Positions 1 through 7,602 are shown, numbered from the stretch's first letter. The stretch: DNA of 11,004 nt from Alphaproteobacteria bacterium (GCA_003696705.1 RFGD01000414.1:1-11004), one strand, 5' to 3'. Notes: a model not told the origin generated them from the sequence alone. A program made the numbers and translations.

Positions 1-1
1 A

Positions 2-43
2 GAAAAGCCCGAGGACGGCGGCCAGGCAGCCGCCGCCGAATAG
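2..43 (+). CDS. C-terminal tail of an unidentified plus-strand gene (partial)
   Basis: Reading from base 2 gives 13 codons ending in EKPEDGGQAAAAE and then a TAG stop at 41-43. The composition (acidic, then alanine-rich, low complexity) is typical of a disordered protein tail and cannot identify a family. Support is indirect. The stretch has no ATG, GTG or TTG start for a minus-strand gene following rsmA, the stop is followed 15 bp later by the convergent end of rsmA, and a GC-rich hairpin sits at the junction. The frame is short enough to be chance, so the call is tentative. The rest of the gene lies outside the window. Confidence 0.3.
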   Translation, partial: EKPEDGGQAAAAE

Positions 44-47
44 GCGC

Positions 48-71
48 CGCTCGGGGCGTCAGCCCCGGGCG
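48..71. terminator. GC-rich hairpin at a convergent gene end
   Basis: Bases 48-57 pair with 62-71 in a 10-bp stem (nine Watson-Crick pairs and one G-T wobble) closed by the tetraloop GTCA at 58-61. It lies between the putative plus-strand stop at 41-43 and the rsmA stop at 59-61, and it takes in the last codons of rsmA. A symmetric stem at a convergent junction could slow or end transcription from both sides. Neither strand has a T-tract after the stem, so it is not a textbook intrinsic terminator, and in GC-rich DNA a stem like this can arise by chance. Confidence 0.35.
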
Positions 72-901
72 AGGACGCGCGCCAGGCGGGCAAACCCTTC
101 GATATCTACCTGTTCGGCCCGCATTGTCGGGTCGAGACCCGCCTCGCGGATCCGTGCCTCGATATCCGGGGCAAGGCCGCGGAGACTGGCGCGCAGCATC
201 TTCCGGCGCTGGTTGAAGGCACGGGCGACCACGGCCTCGAGCACCTTCGGGTCGGCCTCGAAGCGGGGCGCGGGCAGGGCCCTGAGATGCACGACCGCCG
301 AACTGACCTTCGGCGGCGGCGTGAAGGCCGAAGGCGGCAGCGTCATCACGATACGGGCCTCGGTCCGCCACTGCGCAAGGATCGCAAGGCGCCCATAGGT
401 CTTCGACCCCGGCCTGGCCACGATACGTTCGGCCACTTCCTTCTGGAACATCAGGGTCAGGCTTTCCCAGAAGGGCGGCCATTCGGGCGGCGTCAGCCAA
501 CGGACCAGAAGCTCGGTGCCCACGTTGTAGGGCAGGTTCGAGACGATCTTGACCGGCGGCGTCAGGTATTCGCGGACGTCGATCTCGAGCGCATCGCCCT
601 TGAGGATCGTCAGCCGGCCGGGGTAGGCGGCGGCAATCTCCTCCAGGGCGGGGATGCACCGCGGGTCCTTCTCGACGACGACCACGTGGCGCGCGCCCTC
701 GGCCAGAAGCCCGCGCGTGAGGCCGCCGGGCCCGGGGCCGATCTCGAGCACGTCGGCATTGGCAAGATCGCCCGCGGCCCGGGCGATCCGAGCGGTAAGG
801 TTGAGGTCGAGGAGAAAGTTCTGGCCAAGCGCCTTCCGGGCCGACAGCCCGTGGCGGGCGATGACCTCGCGCAGGGGGGGCAGGTCGTCAATTCCGGCCA
901 T
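59..901 (-). CDS. rsmA: 16S rRNA (adenine1518-N6/adenine1519-N6)-dimethyltransferase RsmA/KsgA
   Basis: This cytoplasmic SAM-dependent enzyme dimethylates two adjacent adenosines in helix 45 of 16S rRNA late in 30S subunit assembly; loss in E. coli gives kasugamycin resistance. The 280-aa product is full length. It shows the family GQNFL segment at 26-30, the SAM-binding motif I EIGPGPGG at 53-60, the acidic residue E77 after strand 2, D103, and the catalytic motif IV NLPYN at 122-126. FNQRRKMLR at 229-237 belongs to the C-terminal RNA-contacting domain. The ATG at 899-901 lies inside pdxA (14-bp overlap), with a Shine-Dalgarno-like AAGGG at 908-912, six bases upstream. It is the last gene of the operon. 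The apaG/apaH genes that follow it in E. coli are absent. Confidence 0.97.
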   Translation of the reverse strand: MAGIDDLPPLREVIARHGLSARKALGQNFLLDLNLTARIARAAGDLANADVLEIGPGPGGLTRGLLAEGARHVVVVEKDPRCIPALEEIAAAYPGRLTILKGDALEIDVREYLTPPVKIVSNLPYNVGTELLVRWLTPPEWPPFWESLTLMFQKEVAERIVARPGSKTYGRLAILAQWRTEARIVMTLPPSAFTPPPKVSSAVVHLRALPAPRFEADPKVLEAVVARAFNQRRKMLRASLRGLAPDIEARIREAGLDPTMRAEQVDIEGFARLARVLARG

Positions 902-1871
902 GGCGAGCCCTTGCCATTTGCCAGGCCATCTTCAGCGCGGCGATGGTGCTGGACGGATCGGCCGTTCCGGTGCCGGCGATGTCGAAGGCCGTGCCATGAT
1001 CGGGCGACGTCCGGACAAAGGGAAGGCCGAGCGTCACGTTCACCCCGCCCGAAAAATCGATCGTCTTGATGGGGATCAGCGCCTGGTCGTGATACATGGC
1101 CACCGCCGCGTCGTACCCGGCGCGGGCACGCGCATGGAACATCGTGTCGGCCGCCAGGGGGCCCAGAAGGCGCAGCCCGTCGGCGCGCAGCGCGTCGAGC
1201 ACGGGGGCGATCAGCTCGATCTCCTCGCGCCCCATGGCACCGCCTTCGCCGGCGTGGGGGTTGAGGCCGGCGACGGCGATGGTCGGCTCGGCAATGCCGA
1301 AATCGCGCCTCAGCGCGTCATCGGTGACGCGGAGGGTCCCTTCGAGCAGCGCCGCGTCGAGGGTCTGGGGAACCTCGGCCAGGGGAATGTGAATGGTCGC
1401 CGGCACGACGCGAAGTTCGGGGCAGGCCAGCATCATCACGACCCGGGATACGCCGGCGAGATGGGCCAGAAACTCGGTATGGCCCGGGAAGGGAAAGCCG
1501 GCGCCGTCCTTCAGCGCCTTCTTCGCGATCGGCAAGGTCGTGATGGCAGAGGCCGCGCCGTCCATGACCAGCGAGACGGCGCGCTCGATGGCCGCGATCA
1601 CGCCCCTGGCGTTCCGGGGGTCCGGGCGGCCCGGGATGCGCTCGCCGTCGAAGGGCACGGGAAGAACCGGCACGCCGCGGGCCATCGCGGCCGCCGTGTC
1701 TTCCGGGGCGTCGATCTCGACCACGGCCGTATCGCCAAAGGCCGCGGCGCAATGGCGCGGGTCGGCAAGAACGAAGAAGGGGATGCGCCCGCCCGTGGCG
1801 GCCCGAAGCGCCGGGGCAAGCTCGAGCCCGATGCCCGCCGGCTCTCCTCCAGTGACGGCGACCGGGTTCAT
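888..1871 (-). CDS. pdxA: 4-hydroxythreonine-4-phosphate dehydrogenase PdxA
   Basis: PdxA oxidises 4-phosphohydroxy-L-threonine with NAD(P)+; the decarboxylated product is condensed by PdxJ in DXP-dependent pyridoxal phosphate synthesis in the cytoplasm. The 327-aa protein is full length. It has the N-terminal GEPAGIG segment (9-15) and GHTEFLAHL from 130, with H131 matching the substrate-binding His-Thr pair. The three divalent-metal histidines are visible as H161 (TIHIPL), H206 (NPHAGEGG) and H261 (MYHDQ), at a constant offset of 5 from E. coli H166/H211/H266. The near-invariant TSPDHGTAFDIAG region follows at 288-300. The ATG overlaps the surA stop as ATGA, and the 3' end overlaps rsmA by 14 bp. 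The surA-pdxA-rsmA order is as in E. coli. All key residues are present, so I expect an active enzyme. Confidence 0.97.
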   Translation of the reverse strand: MNPVAVTGGEPAGIGLELAPALRAATGGRIPFFVLADPRHCAAAFGDTAVVEIDAPEDTAAAMARGVPVLPVPFDGERIPGRPDPRNARGVIAAIERAVSLVMDGAASAITTLPIAKKALKDGAGFPFPGHTEFLAHLAGVSRVVMMLACPELRVVPATIHIPLAEVPQTLDAALLEGTLRVTDDALRRDFGIAEPTIAVAGLNPHAGEGGAMGREEIELIAPVLDALRADGLRLLGPLAADTMFHARARAGYDAAVAMYHDQALIPIKTIDFSGGVNVTLGLPFVRTSPDHGTAFDIAGTGTADPSSTIAALKMAWQMARARHGRN

Positions 1872-3112
1872 TTGCGAACGATGATGGCGTCTGCCTCCAG
1901 CTCGGCAAGGTAGCCGTCGGCATAGGCGGCAAGCCGGCGGTTGAACAGCGCCTCGCGGACGGCCTGCCGGTCCCCATCGGCGATCTTCGGCGTCCGTCCG
2001 CAGAGCATCACGAAACGCGCCGGCCTGCCGGCGGCGGCCGGCACGAGCGTCGCCTCGCCGGGATCGAGCGCTGCAAGCGGCGTCACCAGATCGCCGGGCA
2101 CGGCCCCCGAAAGGACCGAACGGCGCACGAAGGCCTCGGGACGCCCCTTGAAGACGCCGTAAAGGTCGTCGCAGGTGTCAACCTGATTGCGGAGGGCCGC
2201 GAAGGCTTCGGCGGCCGGCGTTTTCCCCGAAAGCGGGACGACGGCGAATTCGATCGCCTGGGCGGGCGGCGGCACGGCGGGCCCTTCGTCCAGCCCGCGC
2301 ATGAGGAAAAGCCCGATGGCGTTGCCAAGCGGGATCGGGTCGGTCACGTCGCCGTTGTCCATCGTCAGAAGCGTGGGCACCAGCGCCGGCGGCAGGTTCG
2401 CCAGGGGCAGCCAGTCGAGCTTGCCGCCGGAAATGGCCGTCGAGGCGGCCGAATAGCGCCGCGCGGCCTCGGCGAAGGCGGCAGGGCTTGTGATGGCGGC
2501 GCGAAGATCCTTGGCGAAGGCCTCGATCTCGGCTTCGCGGCCGGGCTGAAGGGGAAGGATGATCTCGGACAGGAGAACCCGGACGCCGCGCCCCCGGCCG
2601 GCCATGGAAAGGGCGCGGTCCACCTCGTCGTCGGTGACGCGGGCGCGCGGAGCGAAACGGGCGCGCACGACCTCTCGCCACAAGAGCCCGGCGCGCACGA
2701 AGTGGCGGAAGGTTTCGGGATAGACCCCGACCTTCTCGAGCTCGGCGAGGAACTCGTCGAGCGAGAGATTGGCGCGACCGGCAAACTCTTCCATTCCGGC
2801 TTTCAGGGTCTCGTCGTCGATCTCTATCCCCAGATCGCGCGCGGCCTGAATGCGCAGGGCGTCCTGAACAAGGCCCTTCTCGGCCTCCTTGGCGACATCG
2901 CCGGGGGTGCCGAGCGCATCGACGAAACGTTCCCGCTGCTCGAGGTCGAACCAGGTGATGGTCTGATCGTTGACGATGATCGCCGGCGCGAAGGGGCTGT
3001 GCTGTGCCGGTGCCGCAGTCGCGACGCCAAGGGCGGCCAGCCCCGCCATTGCCAGGCATCGAAGACCCCGCATCCAGGTCTGCAGTCGCGCCGTCATCTT
3101 TCCCCCGTTCAT
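1868..3112 (-). CDS. surA: SurA-like periplasmic chaperone with a degenerate parvulin domain
   Basis: SurA escorts unfolded outer-membrane proteins, LptD among them, through the periplasm. From the ATG at 3110-3112 the product has 414 aa (E. coli 428). A Sec signal peptide is visible: basic start, hydrophobic LAMAGLAALGVATA, and probable cleavage after the A34-P35-A36 site. A SurA N-terminal chaperone domain (about 38-170) follows, beginning with an AIIVNDQTIT strand typical of the family, then one parvulin-like domain (about 175-277) and a diverged C-terminal domain. The first parvulin histidine position reads SEII (E183) and the last reads GLFLMR (F269), so both hallmark histidines are missing and chaperone-only activity is likely. 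C314 and C371 could form a disulfide in the last domain. The chosen start makes an ATGA overlap with lptD. A GTG at 3119-3121 and an ATG at 3095-3097, the latter behind a G-rich Shine-Dalgarno, are alternatives; all keep the signal peptide. Annotation pipelines may call it peptidylprolyl isomerase. Confidence 0.88.
   Translation of the reverse strand: MNGGKMTARLQTWMRGLRCLAMAGLAALGVATAAPAQHSPFAPAIIVNDQTITWFDLEQRERFVDALGTPGDVAKEAEKGLVQDALRIQAARDLGIEIDDETLKAGMEEFAGRANLSLDEFLAELEKVGVYPETFRHFVRAGLLWREVVRARFAPRARVTDDEVDRALSMAGRGRGVRVLLSEIILPLQPGREAEIEAFAKDLRAAITSPAAFAEAARRYSAASTAISGGKLDWLPLANLPPALVPTLLTMDNGDVTDPIPLGNAIGLFLMRGLDEGPAVPPPAQAIEFAVVPLSGKTPAAEAFAALRNQVDTCDDLYGVFKGRPEAFVRRSVLSGAVPGDLVTPLAALDPGEATLVPAAAGRPARFVMLCGRTPKIADGDRQAVREALFNRRLAAYADGYLAELEADAIIVRK
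3101..3106 (-). promoter_or_regulatory. Possible ribosome binding site for an internal surA start
   Basis: On the minus strand GGGGGA ends three bases before an in-frame ATG at 3095-3097, five codons inside the start I chose. It is a better Shine-Dalgarno candidate than anything ahead of the ATG at 3110-3112, whose main support is its 4-bp overlap with the lptD stop. Either start gives the same mature protein once the signal peptide is removed, so this affects only the signal peptide n-region. Confidence 0.35.
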
Positions 3113-5247
3113 CCCGTGCACCGCTGTACCGCCGCACCGCGCCGGCTGCCGCCGAAGCCGACGAGCTCGAGCGCCATGCCGAAGCTCGTCGACGGGCTCA
3201 CACTAGTCGAGGATGTGAACCGGCGCGAGAGCGAAAAGTCGACGCGGATGCACTCGGTCATGAAAACAAGGCCGACGCCGGCAATCGAGGCCCGCTCGGC
3301 CGTGAAGTCATAGCGCCAGTTCGTCGTCGCGGTCCAGTTGGGCCGAAAGCGCCAGGCGGCGTCCATGGTCCATTCGGACGTGTCGGTGGCGCGGTTCTCG
3401 GCCGCGTCGGCGCCCAGCCAGAGAAAGCTCGTCGCAAGATCGAGCGACGACGTGTGCCACGCGACGCGCAACTCGTTCTCGCTGAGGCTGAAGCCGTCGC
3501 TGACAAGCGCCCGGTTGGCCACGTGAAGCGACTTGCCGACCGAAAGCCGCGTCACCGCCAGCCAGTCCGAGCGCGTCCCCGAAAGGCCCGAGGCAAGGCT
3601 GAACTGACTGCTTGCGTCCTTCCTGAGGACCCGCCCGACGAGAACGCCGGTCTCCCAGCCGTCGGGATGGGTGCGCGTCCAGTCCAGCCCCATGTTGAGC
3701 CGCGTCCCCGTCTCTCGGGCGTCGGCGCCGGGAAAACGCGACAGGCCGAACAGGTTGCCCCCGTCGAACTCGACAATGGTGCTGTCCTCGTTCGGGGCGG
3801 CGGTCAGGCTTGACGGTGCCGCCACAAGCTGAAGCCTCGGCACGAGCACGCTCACGGCACCGTCCGCATCGACGCGCCGCAGCGGCCAGGAAAGCTTGAC
3901 GGCAGCCTGCGGCAACACCCGAGAGATGGTGCCCGGATAGGTCGAATCCTGCGCGACCACGAAGTGGTCGGCGTCCACACGGCCAAGGGCCTCGGCGACG
4001 AGGCCGGGCCCGAAGGTCCAGTCGCGCCGCCACTGGGCGCCGAGGCTGATGCGGGTCGCATCGCGCGCCGGGCCGATCGTCTCGTCGGCGCGGCTTCGCC
4101 GGTAGGAAAGGGCGGTCAGGTCGATCCCGACCTCGCCCCCGATGCCGTCCGGATGAAAGCGCCATTCCTGCGTGAGATCGGCCATGAGGCCCGGGATCTC
4201 GGCGTTGATGTCGCTCGAACGGAAGGAGTGGAAGCCGCGAAAGGCCAGCTCGGTGAAGCTGTTCCGGCCCGTCCGGTCGACGCTGATGCTGCTTTCGAGG
4301 CGGTCCTTGCTCGAGACCCCATAGTCCAGAAGATAGGCGCTGTCGGTCGCCGTCTCGAGGTTGAAGCGCAGCGTATAGCCGGCGGGCAGGCTGAAGGCGC
4401 CTTCGGCAAAGGTGTAGCCTCGGTAGGGCGCGGCGGTCAGATCGTCAGTGGTGAGCGCCCCCTCGATGTCGAAGCCGCCGCGGGCGAACCGCTGGCGATA
4501 GCGAAGCCCCAGGGTCTTCGAGCCCTTCGTGGTGACGAAAGGCGTGAAGGTCAGGTCGGCGCGCTCGCCCAGCACCACGAAATAGGGGACCTTGATGCCG
4601 GCGCCGATGCGGCTCGAGTTCAGGAACTCGGGCCGGAGGAACCCGGTGGCGCGCTTGAGCGTCGGGTCGGGAAAGCGCAGCCACGGCGAGTAGAAGACCG
4701 GCACGCCCATGAGGCGAAGCTGGGCGTCGTTCAGATAGAGTTGCCGCGCCTCCTGGTCGTGGAGGATGCGGCGGGCCCGGATCTCCCACACCGGCACTTC
4801 CGAGGCCGAGCAGACCCGGCAGGACGAGGCGACGGCCCGTTCAAGGGCCGTGTAGCGGCCGCCGCGTCGCTCGATGCGCGCCGCCGCGATCTGAAGCTGG
4901 TCCTCGAGAACGAGGCGTGCGCCGGTCAGGACCCCGCGCGTCAGATCCTCGGACAGTTCCGCCTGGTCGGCAAGAAAACGGGTCCCGGCCTCGTCGGTCA
5001 GCTCGATCGGGCCGTCGATCTTCAGCATGCCCGTCCGACCGTCATAGACAAGCCGGCGCGCCCGGAGCCGCGTCCCGTCGCTGACGATCTCGACCCCGCC
5101 TTCGGCCACAAGCGTCCGCGTGGCGCTTTCGACGCGCAACGTGTCGGCCACGAGCATCGACAGCGGGCTTGCCGTGGCCGTCCCGGCGGCCGCGATCCAC
5201 AGAAGCGCCGCGACGATGCGGCCGGCGCGGGCGAGGGTGCGGCGCAT
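3109..5247 (-). CDS. lptD: LPS-assembly protein LptD (outer-membrane translocon)
   Basis: LptD forms, with lipoprotein LptE, the outer-membrane beta-barrel complex that places lipopolysaccharide in the outer leaflet. The 712-aa product (E. coli 784) has a basic, hydrophobic signal peptide with probable cleavage after A24-T25-A26. An LptA/OstA-like beta-jellyroll (about 33-130) follows, with repeated short strands such as LVAEGGVEIVSDG. Beyond residue 180 comes the family segment GVPVFYSPWLRFPDPTLKRA. The rest is a long barrel domain of alternating polar and aromatic strands, ending near SRRFTSSTSVSPSTSFGM. The four cysteines are C143 and C146 (a CxxC) plus C666 and C710, an arrangement that could join the N-terminal and C-terminal parts by disulfides as in E. 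coli, but at different places. The gene starts 4 bp after the lptG stop behind a strong Shine-Dalgarno, and its stop overlaps the surA start. No lptE is in this window. Confidence 0.96.
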   Translation of the reverse strand: MRRTLARAGRIVAALLWIAAAGTATASPLSMLVADTLRVESATRTLVAEGGVEIVSDGTRLRARRLVYDGRTGMLKIDGPIELTDEAGTRFLADQAELSEDLTRGVLTGARLVLEDQLQIAAARIERRGGRYTALERAVASSCRVCSASEVPVWEIRARRILHDQEARQLYLNDAQLRLMGVPVFYSPWLRFPDPTLKRATGFLRPEFLNSSRIGAGIKVPYFVVLGERADLTFTPFVTTKGSKTLGLRYRQRFARGGFDIEGALTTDDLTAAPYRGYTFAEGAFSLPAGYTLRFNLETATDSAYLLDYGVSSKDRLESSISVDRTGRNSFTELAFRGFHSFRSSDINAEIPGLMADLTQEWRFHPDGIGGEVGIDLTALSYRRSRADETIGPARDATRISLGAQWRRDWTFGPGLVAEALGRVDADHFVVAQDSTYPGTISRVLPQAAVKLSWPLRRVDADGAVSVLVPRLQLVAAPSSLTAAPNEDSTIVEFDGGNLFGLSRFPGADARETGTRLNMGLDWTRTHPDGWETGVLVGRVLRKDASSQFSLASGLSGTRSDWLAVTRLSVGKSLHVANRALVSDGFSLSENELRVAWHTSSLDLATSFLWLGADAAENRATDTSEWTMDAAWRFRPNWTATTNWRYDFTAERASIAGVGLVFMTECIRVDFSLSRRFTSSTSVSPSTSFGMALELVGFGGSRRGAAVQRCTG

Positions 5248-5251
5248 CGGC

Positions 5252-6349
5252 TCAGCCCTCCTCGGTATGGAAGAGAAGCGAAAGCGACAGGAGCACCCCT
5301 GCGAGCGGCGGCGCCCATGCGGCGACGATTATCGGAAGATTACCCTTTTCGCCAAGCACTTCGGCAAAATTGCGCAGAAAGTAGATGAAGAACCCGCCAA
5401 GAAGCGCCATGAGGACCATGAGCCCGGTGTTGCCAAAGCGCGTGTGCCGCATCGAGAAGCCGGCGCCGATCAGGACCATGGCCGCCAGAAGAAGCGGCAT
5501 GGCAAGCTGGCTTTGCAGATAGACCCGGTGGGCGCGGGCCGAAAGGCCGGCCGCCTCCAGATCCCGGATGAAGCCCGGAAGGTCCCAAATGGCGACGGCC
5601 GAAGGCTTGTTGAAGCTTTCGCGGATCCGGTCGGGTGTCAGCCATGACGGCAGTTCCATGACGGCGCGCCGCTCGGCGGGCTGGCCGGCGGCCGCGGCGC
5701 GGTCGAGCCGCCAGAGGCGCGCGTTCTCGAGGTGCCAGCGATATTCGCCGAGGACGGCACGTTCCGCCTCGATCCGCGCGGTCGGGCGACCCCTGGTGTC
5801 GAAGTCGAACATCACGACATCGGCAAGATCGGTCGCCGCGGGGTCGGCGCGCTCGGCCCGAATGACCCGTTGCCCGCCTTCGCCCCCTTCGCGCAGCCAC
5901 AGCCCTTCGCGCGTCACGGAAAGGGCGCTGCGCGCCTCCTTGGTGATGGCGGCGCGGCTGAGCTCATACTGCTTGGCCATCGCCGCCACCATCGGATTGA
6001 GGAACGTCACGGCAACGATCGCGGCGATGACCGCGACAAGAAGCGGCGAAAGGAGGCTCACGAGGGCCGATCGGCCCGCCGCGCGCGTCACGACAAGCTC
6101 GTTCGTGCGCGCAAGGGTAAGAAAGAGGCTCAGCGTGCCCAGGATCGTCACAAGCGGCAGCATGCCGTAGAAGGTGCCCGGCGTACGAAGGAAGGTCAGC
6201 CAGAGCGCGGTCCCGACGCCCGCCTCGGTGCCCGAGACGCGGCGGATCTCCTCGACAAGGCCGACCGAGTAGACCATCGAGTAGAGGATGAGCCCGACCA
6301 CGAGAAGATGGGCGACGAACTTTCGTCCGAAGTAGAGATGCAGCCTCAT
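5252..6349 (-). CDS. lptG: LPS export ABC transporter permease LptG
   Basis: LptG pairs with LptF and the LptB ATPase dimer in the inner membrane to extract lipopolysaccharide and push it along the LptA bridge. The 365-aa product is full length (E. coli 360). Six hydrophobic segments are visible, at roughly 13-31, 60-80, 96-118, 283-299, 306-326 and 338-360. A large periplasmic beta-jellyroll domain (about 130-265) lies between the third and fourth, the LptF/LptG layout. TNELVVTRAAGRS at 82-94 is the cytoplasmic coupling segment that contacts the ATPase. The start shares an ATGA with the lptF stop and has a GGAGGA Shine-Dalgarno seven bases upstream. LptG rather than LptF is inferred from its second position in the pair and its MRLHLYFGRKF start. 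The partner lptB gene is not in this window. Confidence 0.94.
   Translation of the reverse strand: MRLHLYFGRKFVAHLLVVGLILYSMVYSVGLVEEIRRVSGTEAGVGTALWLTFLRTPGTFYGMLPLVTILGTLSLFLTLARTNELVVTRAAGRSALVSLLSPLLVAVIAAIVAVTFLNPMVAAMAKQYELSRAAITKEARSALSVTREGLWLREGGEGGQRVIRAERADPAATDLADVVMFDFDTRGRPTARIEAERAVLGEYRWHLENARLWRLDRAAAAGQPAERRAVMELPSWLTPDRIRESFNKPSAVAIWDLPGFIRDLEAAGLSARAHRVYLQSQLAMPLLLAAMVLIGAGFSMRHTRFGNTGLMVLMALLGGFFIYFLRNFAEVLGEKGNLPIIVAAWAPPLAGVLLSLSLLFHTEEG
5256..5263 (-). promoter_or_regulatory. Strong ribosome binding site of lptD
   Basis: The minus strand reads GAGGAGGG with eight bases before the ATG at 5245-5247. It lies at the end of lptG, overlapping its last codons. The near-perfect Shine-Dalgarno fixes the lptD start and suggests efficient independent initiation despite only 4 bp between the two genes. 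Confidence 0.75.
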
Positions 6350-7464
6350 GCCGCCATCCTCCGCGGTGCGGGCAGGCGTCGATCGGCCCAGAGGGCAAGG
6401 ACGGCCACGATGACCGCCGCGACGGTCGGCGGCATGTAGACGAGTGGCCAGCCCCCGGCGGACGACGCGGCCAGATCGGCCATGGCGCTTTCGAAGACCT
6501 GAAGCCCGATGACGATACCGACGGCCAGAAAGATCTGGCGGGTGCTGCCGAAGCGGCTGAACGGCGCGCCCAGAAGGGCAAGCACCCCAACGAGCGGCAT
6601 GAAGACCGCCAGAAGGGGACGGGCAATGCGCTGATGCGCCTCGAAGAGAAGCTGCGCCCGCGGGGCGCCCGTCAGTTCGGCCGTCGCCTCGTCGGCGGCC
6701 ATCAGGCGAAGGGTGCCAAGCTGGCGCGGATCGGTGCGGCGGGCAGCGCGCGTCTCGACAAGGGTGCCGAGGTCAAGCGACAGATCCGCAAAGGAAAGCG
6801 CCGTCATCCGGTCGTCATCGCGGGCCAGGGTCTGTGCGAGGCCATCGAACATGACAAGACGCGGGCCTTCGGGGGTGTCGACGAGAAGCGCGCGCGACGC
6901 CGTATAGGTCACGTCGATCCCGGGATCCCGCCGATCATGCAGGAAGAGGCCGCGGATCTCGCCCGCGTCAGAGACCTCGGAGACGAAGATCGTGACGTTT
7001 TTCCCGACATGCTGGAATTCGCCGGGCCTGATGAAACGCGCGGTCACGTCGGCCGCGATCTCGTCGCTGCGGCGGGCAAGTTCGGCACGGCTCGCCGGCA
7101 CGAGAGCATTGGCAAGAAGCGCGACCAGCACGCCGACGACGAGCCCGAAGGCCAGCGCCCCGCGGGCCATGCGCGGGGTCGAGACGCCGGCGCCGCGAAG
7201 AACCACGATCTCGCTTTCCCCGATCAGCCTGTTGGTGACATAGGTGCCGGCCACGAAGGCCGAGATGGGAAGGACCAGAAGGACGACGTTCGGAAGCGTC
7301 AGGACCGTGAATTCCAGGAACACCGTCGCCGTCTGGCCGTCCGCAATGAGCTGATCGAAGAGGTTCACGGCACGGTTGACCCAGTAGACCGCGACCAGGA
7401 TCAGCGAGAAGAATCCGAACAGGACCAGGAACTGCGACAGCAGATACCGGTCGAATCGCTTCAC
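6346..7464 (-). CDS. lptF: LPS export ABC transporter permease LptF
   Basis: LptF is the second transmembrane subunit of the inner-membrane LptB2FG extractor, and its periplasmic jellyroll hands LPS to LptC/LptA. The 372-aa product is full length (E. coli 366). It starts MKRFDRYLLSQFL, typical of LptF, and has predicted membrane spans at about 11-30, 50-76, 101-123, 283-300, 308-326 and 339-360. The periplasmic domain covers about 130-275. ESEIVVLRGAGVS at 83-95 is the cytoplasmic coupling segment, parallel to TNELVVTRAAGRS in LptG. Translation starts at a GTG (7462-7464), supported by an AAGGGGG Shine-Dalgarno five bases upstream and by no in-frame upstream alternative that fits better. It is the first gene of the six-gene minus-strand operon, so the operon promoter should lie in the spacer shared with pepA. 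Confidence 0.95.
   Translation of the reverse strand: MKRFDRYLLSQFLVLFGFFSLILVAVYWVNRAVNLFDQLIADGQTATVFLEFTVLTLPNVVLLVLPISAFVAGTYVTNRLIGESEIVVLRGAGVSTPRMARGALAFGLVVGVLVALLANALVPASRAELARRSDEIAADVTARFIRPGEFQHVGKNVTIFVSEVSDAGEIRGLFLHDRRDPGIDVTYTASRALLVDTPEGPRLVMFDGLAQTLARDDDRMTALSFADLSLDLGTLVETRAARRTDPRQLGTLRLMAADEATAELTGAPRAQLLFEAHQRIARPLLAVFMPLVGVLALLGAPFSRFGSTRQIFLAVGIVIGLQVFESAMADLAASSAGGWPLVYMPPTVAAVIVAVLALWADRRLPAPRRMAA
6357..6362 (-). promoter_or_regulatory. Ribosome binding site of lptG
   Basis: The minus strand reads GGAGGA with seven bases before the lptG ATG at 6347-6349. It sits inside the final codons of lptF and confirms this start, which also forms the ATGA overlap. Confidence 0.7.
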
Positions 7465-7469
7465 GTTCG

Positions 7470-7476
7470 CCCCCTT
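7470..7476 (-). promoter_or_regulatory. Ribosome binding site deciding the GTG start of lptF
   Basis: The minus strand reads AAGGGGG followed by five bases and then GTG. The strong Shine-Dalgarno supports this non-ATG start for the first gene of the operon. Confidence 0.65.
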
Positions 7477-7573
7477 GTGAATTCGCCTGCGCGGCGCGAA
7501 CCCTAGACGAAACGGACCGGTTGCGAAAGACGGGCCTGCGGCTCTGGCCTCTGGCGCGGCCAGGGGCTAAGCA

Positions 7574-7586
7574 TTGTCGCAGACAA
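7574..7586. promoter_or_regulatory. Perfect palindrome TTGTC-GCA-GACAA upstream of pepA
   Basis: Two 5-bp arms (7574-7578 and 7582-7586) are exact inverted repeats around a 3-bp centre, 28 bp before the pepA ATG and outside any gene. The size and symmetry fit a small operator for a dimeric regulator, though its A/T-containing arms could also be part of a promoter. I do not recognise it as the site of a named regulator, and one 13-bp palindrome in 150 bp could be chance. Confidence 0.3.
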
Positions 7587-7602
7587 CGGATCCCAGAAAC
7601 CG

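Noticed and set aside
654..1913. A 419-codon plus-strand open frame opposite rsmA, pdxA and surA
   Set aside because: It spans the junctions of three well-supported genes and its product is low-complexity and R/G-rich, so it is a composition artefact.
3964..5388. A 474-codon plus-strand open frame opposite lptD and the end of lptG
   Set aside because: It is a shadow of the real lptD/lptG codons. The product is low in aromatics, has no motif, and crosses a gene boundary on the other strand.
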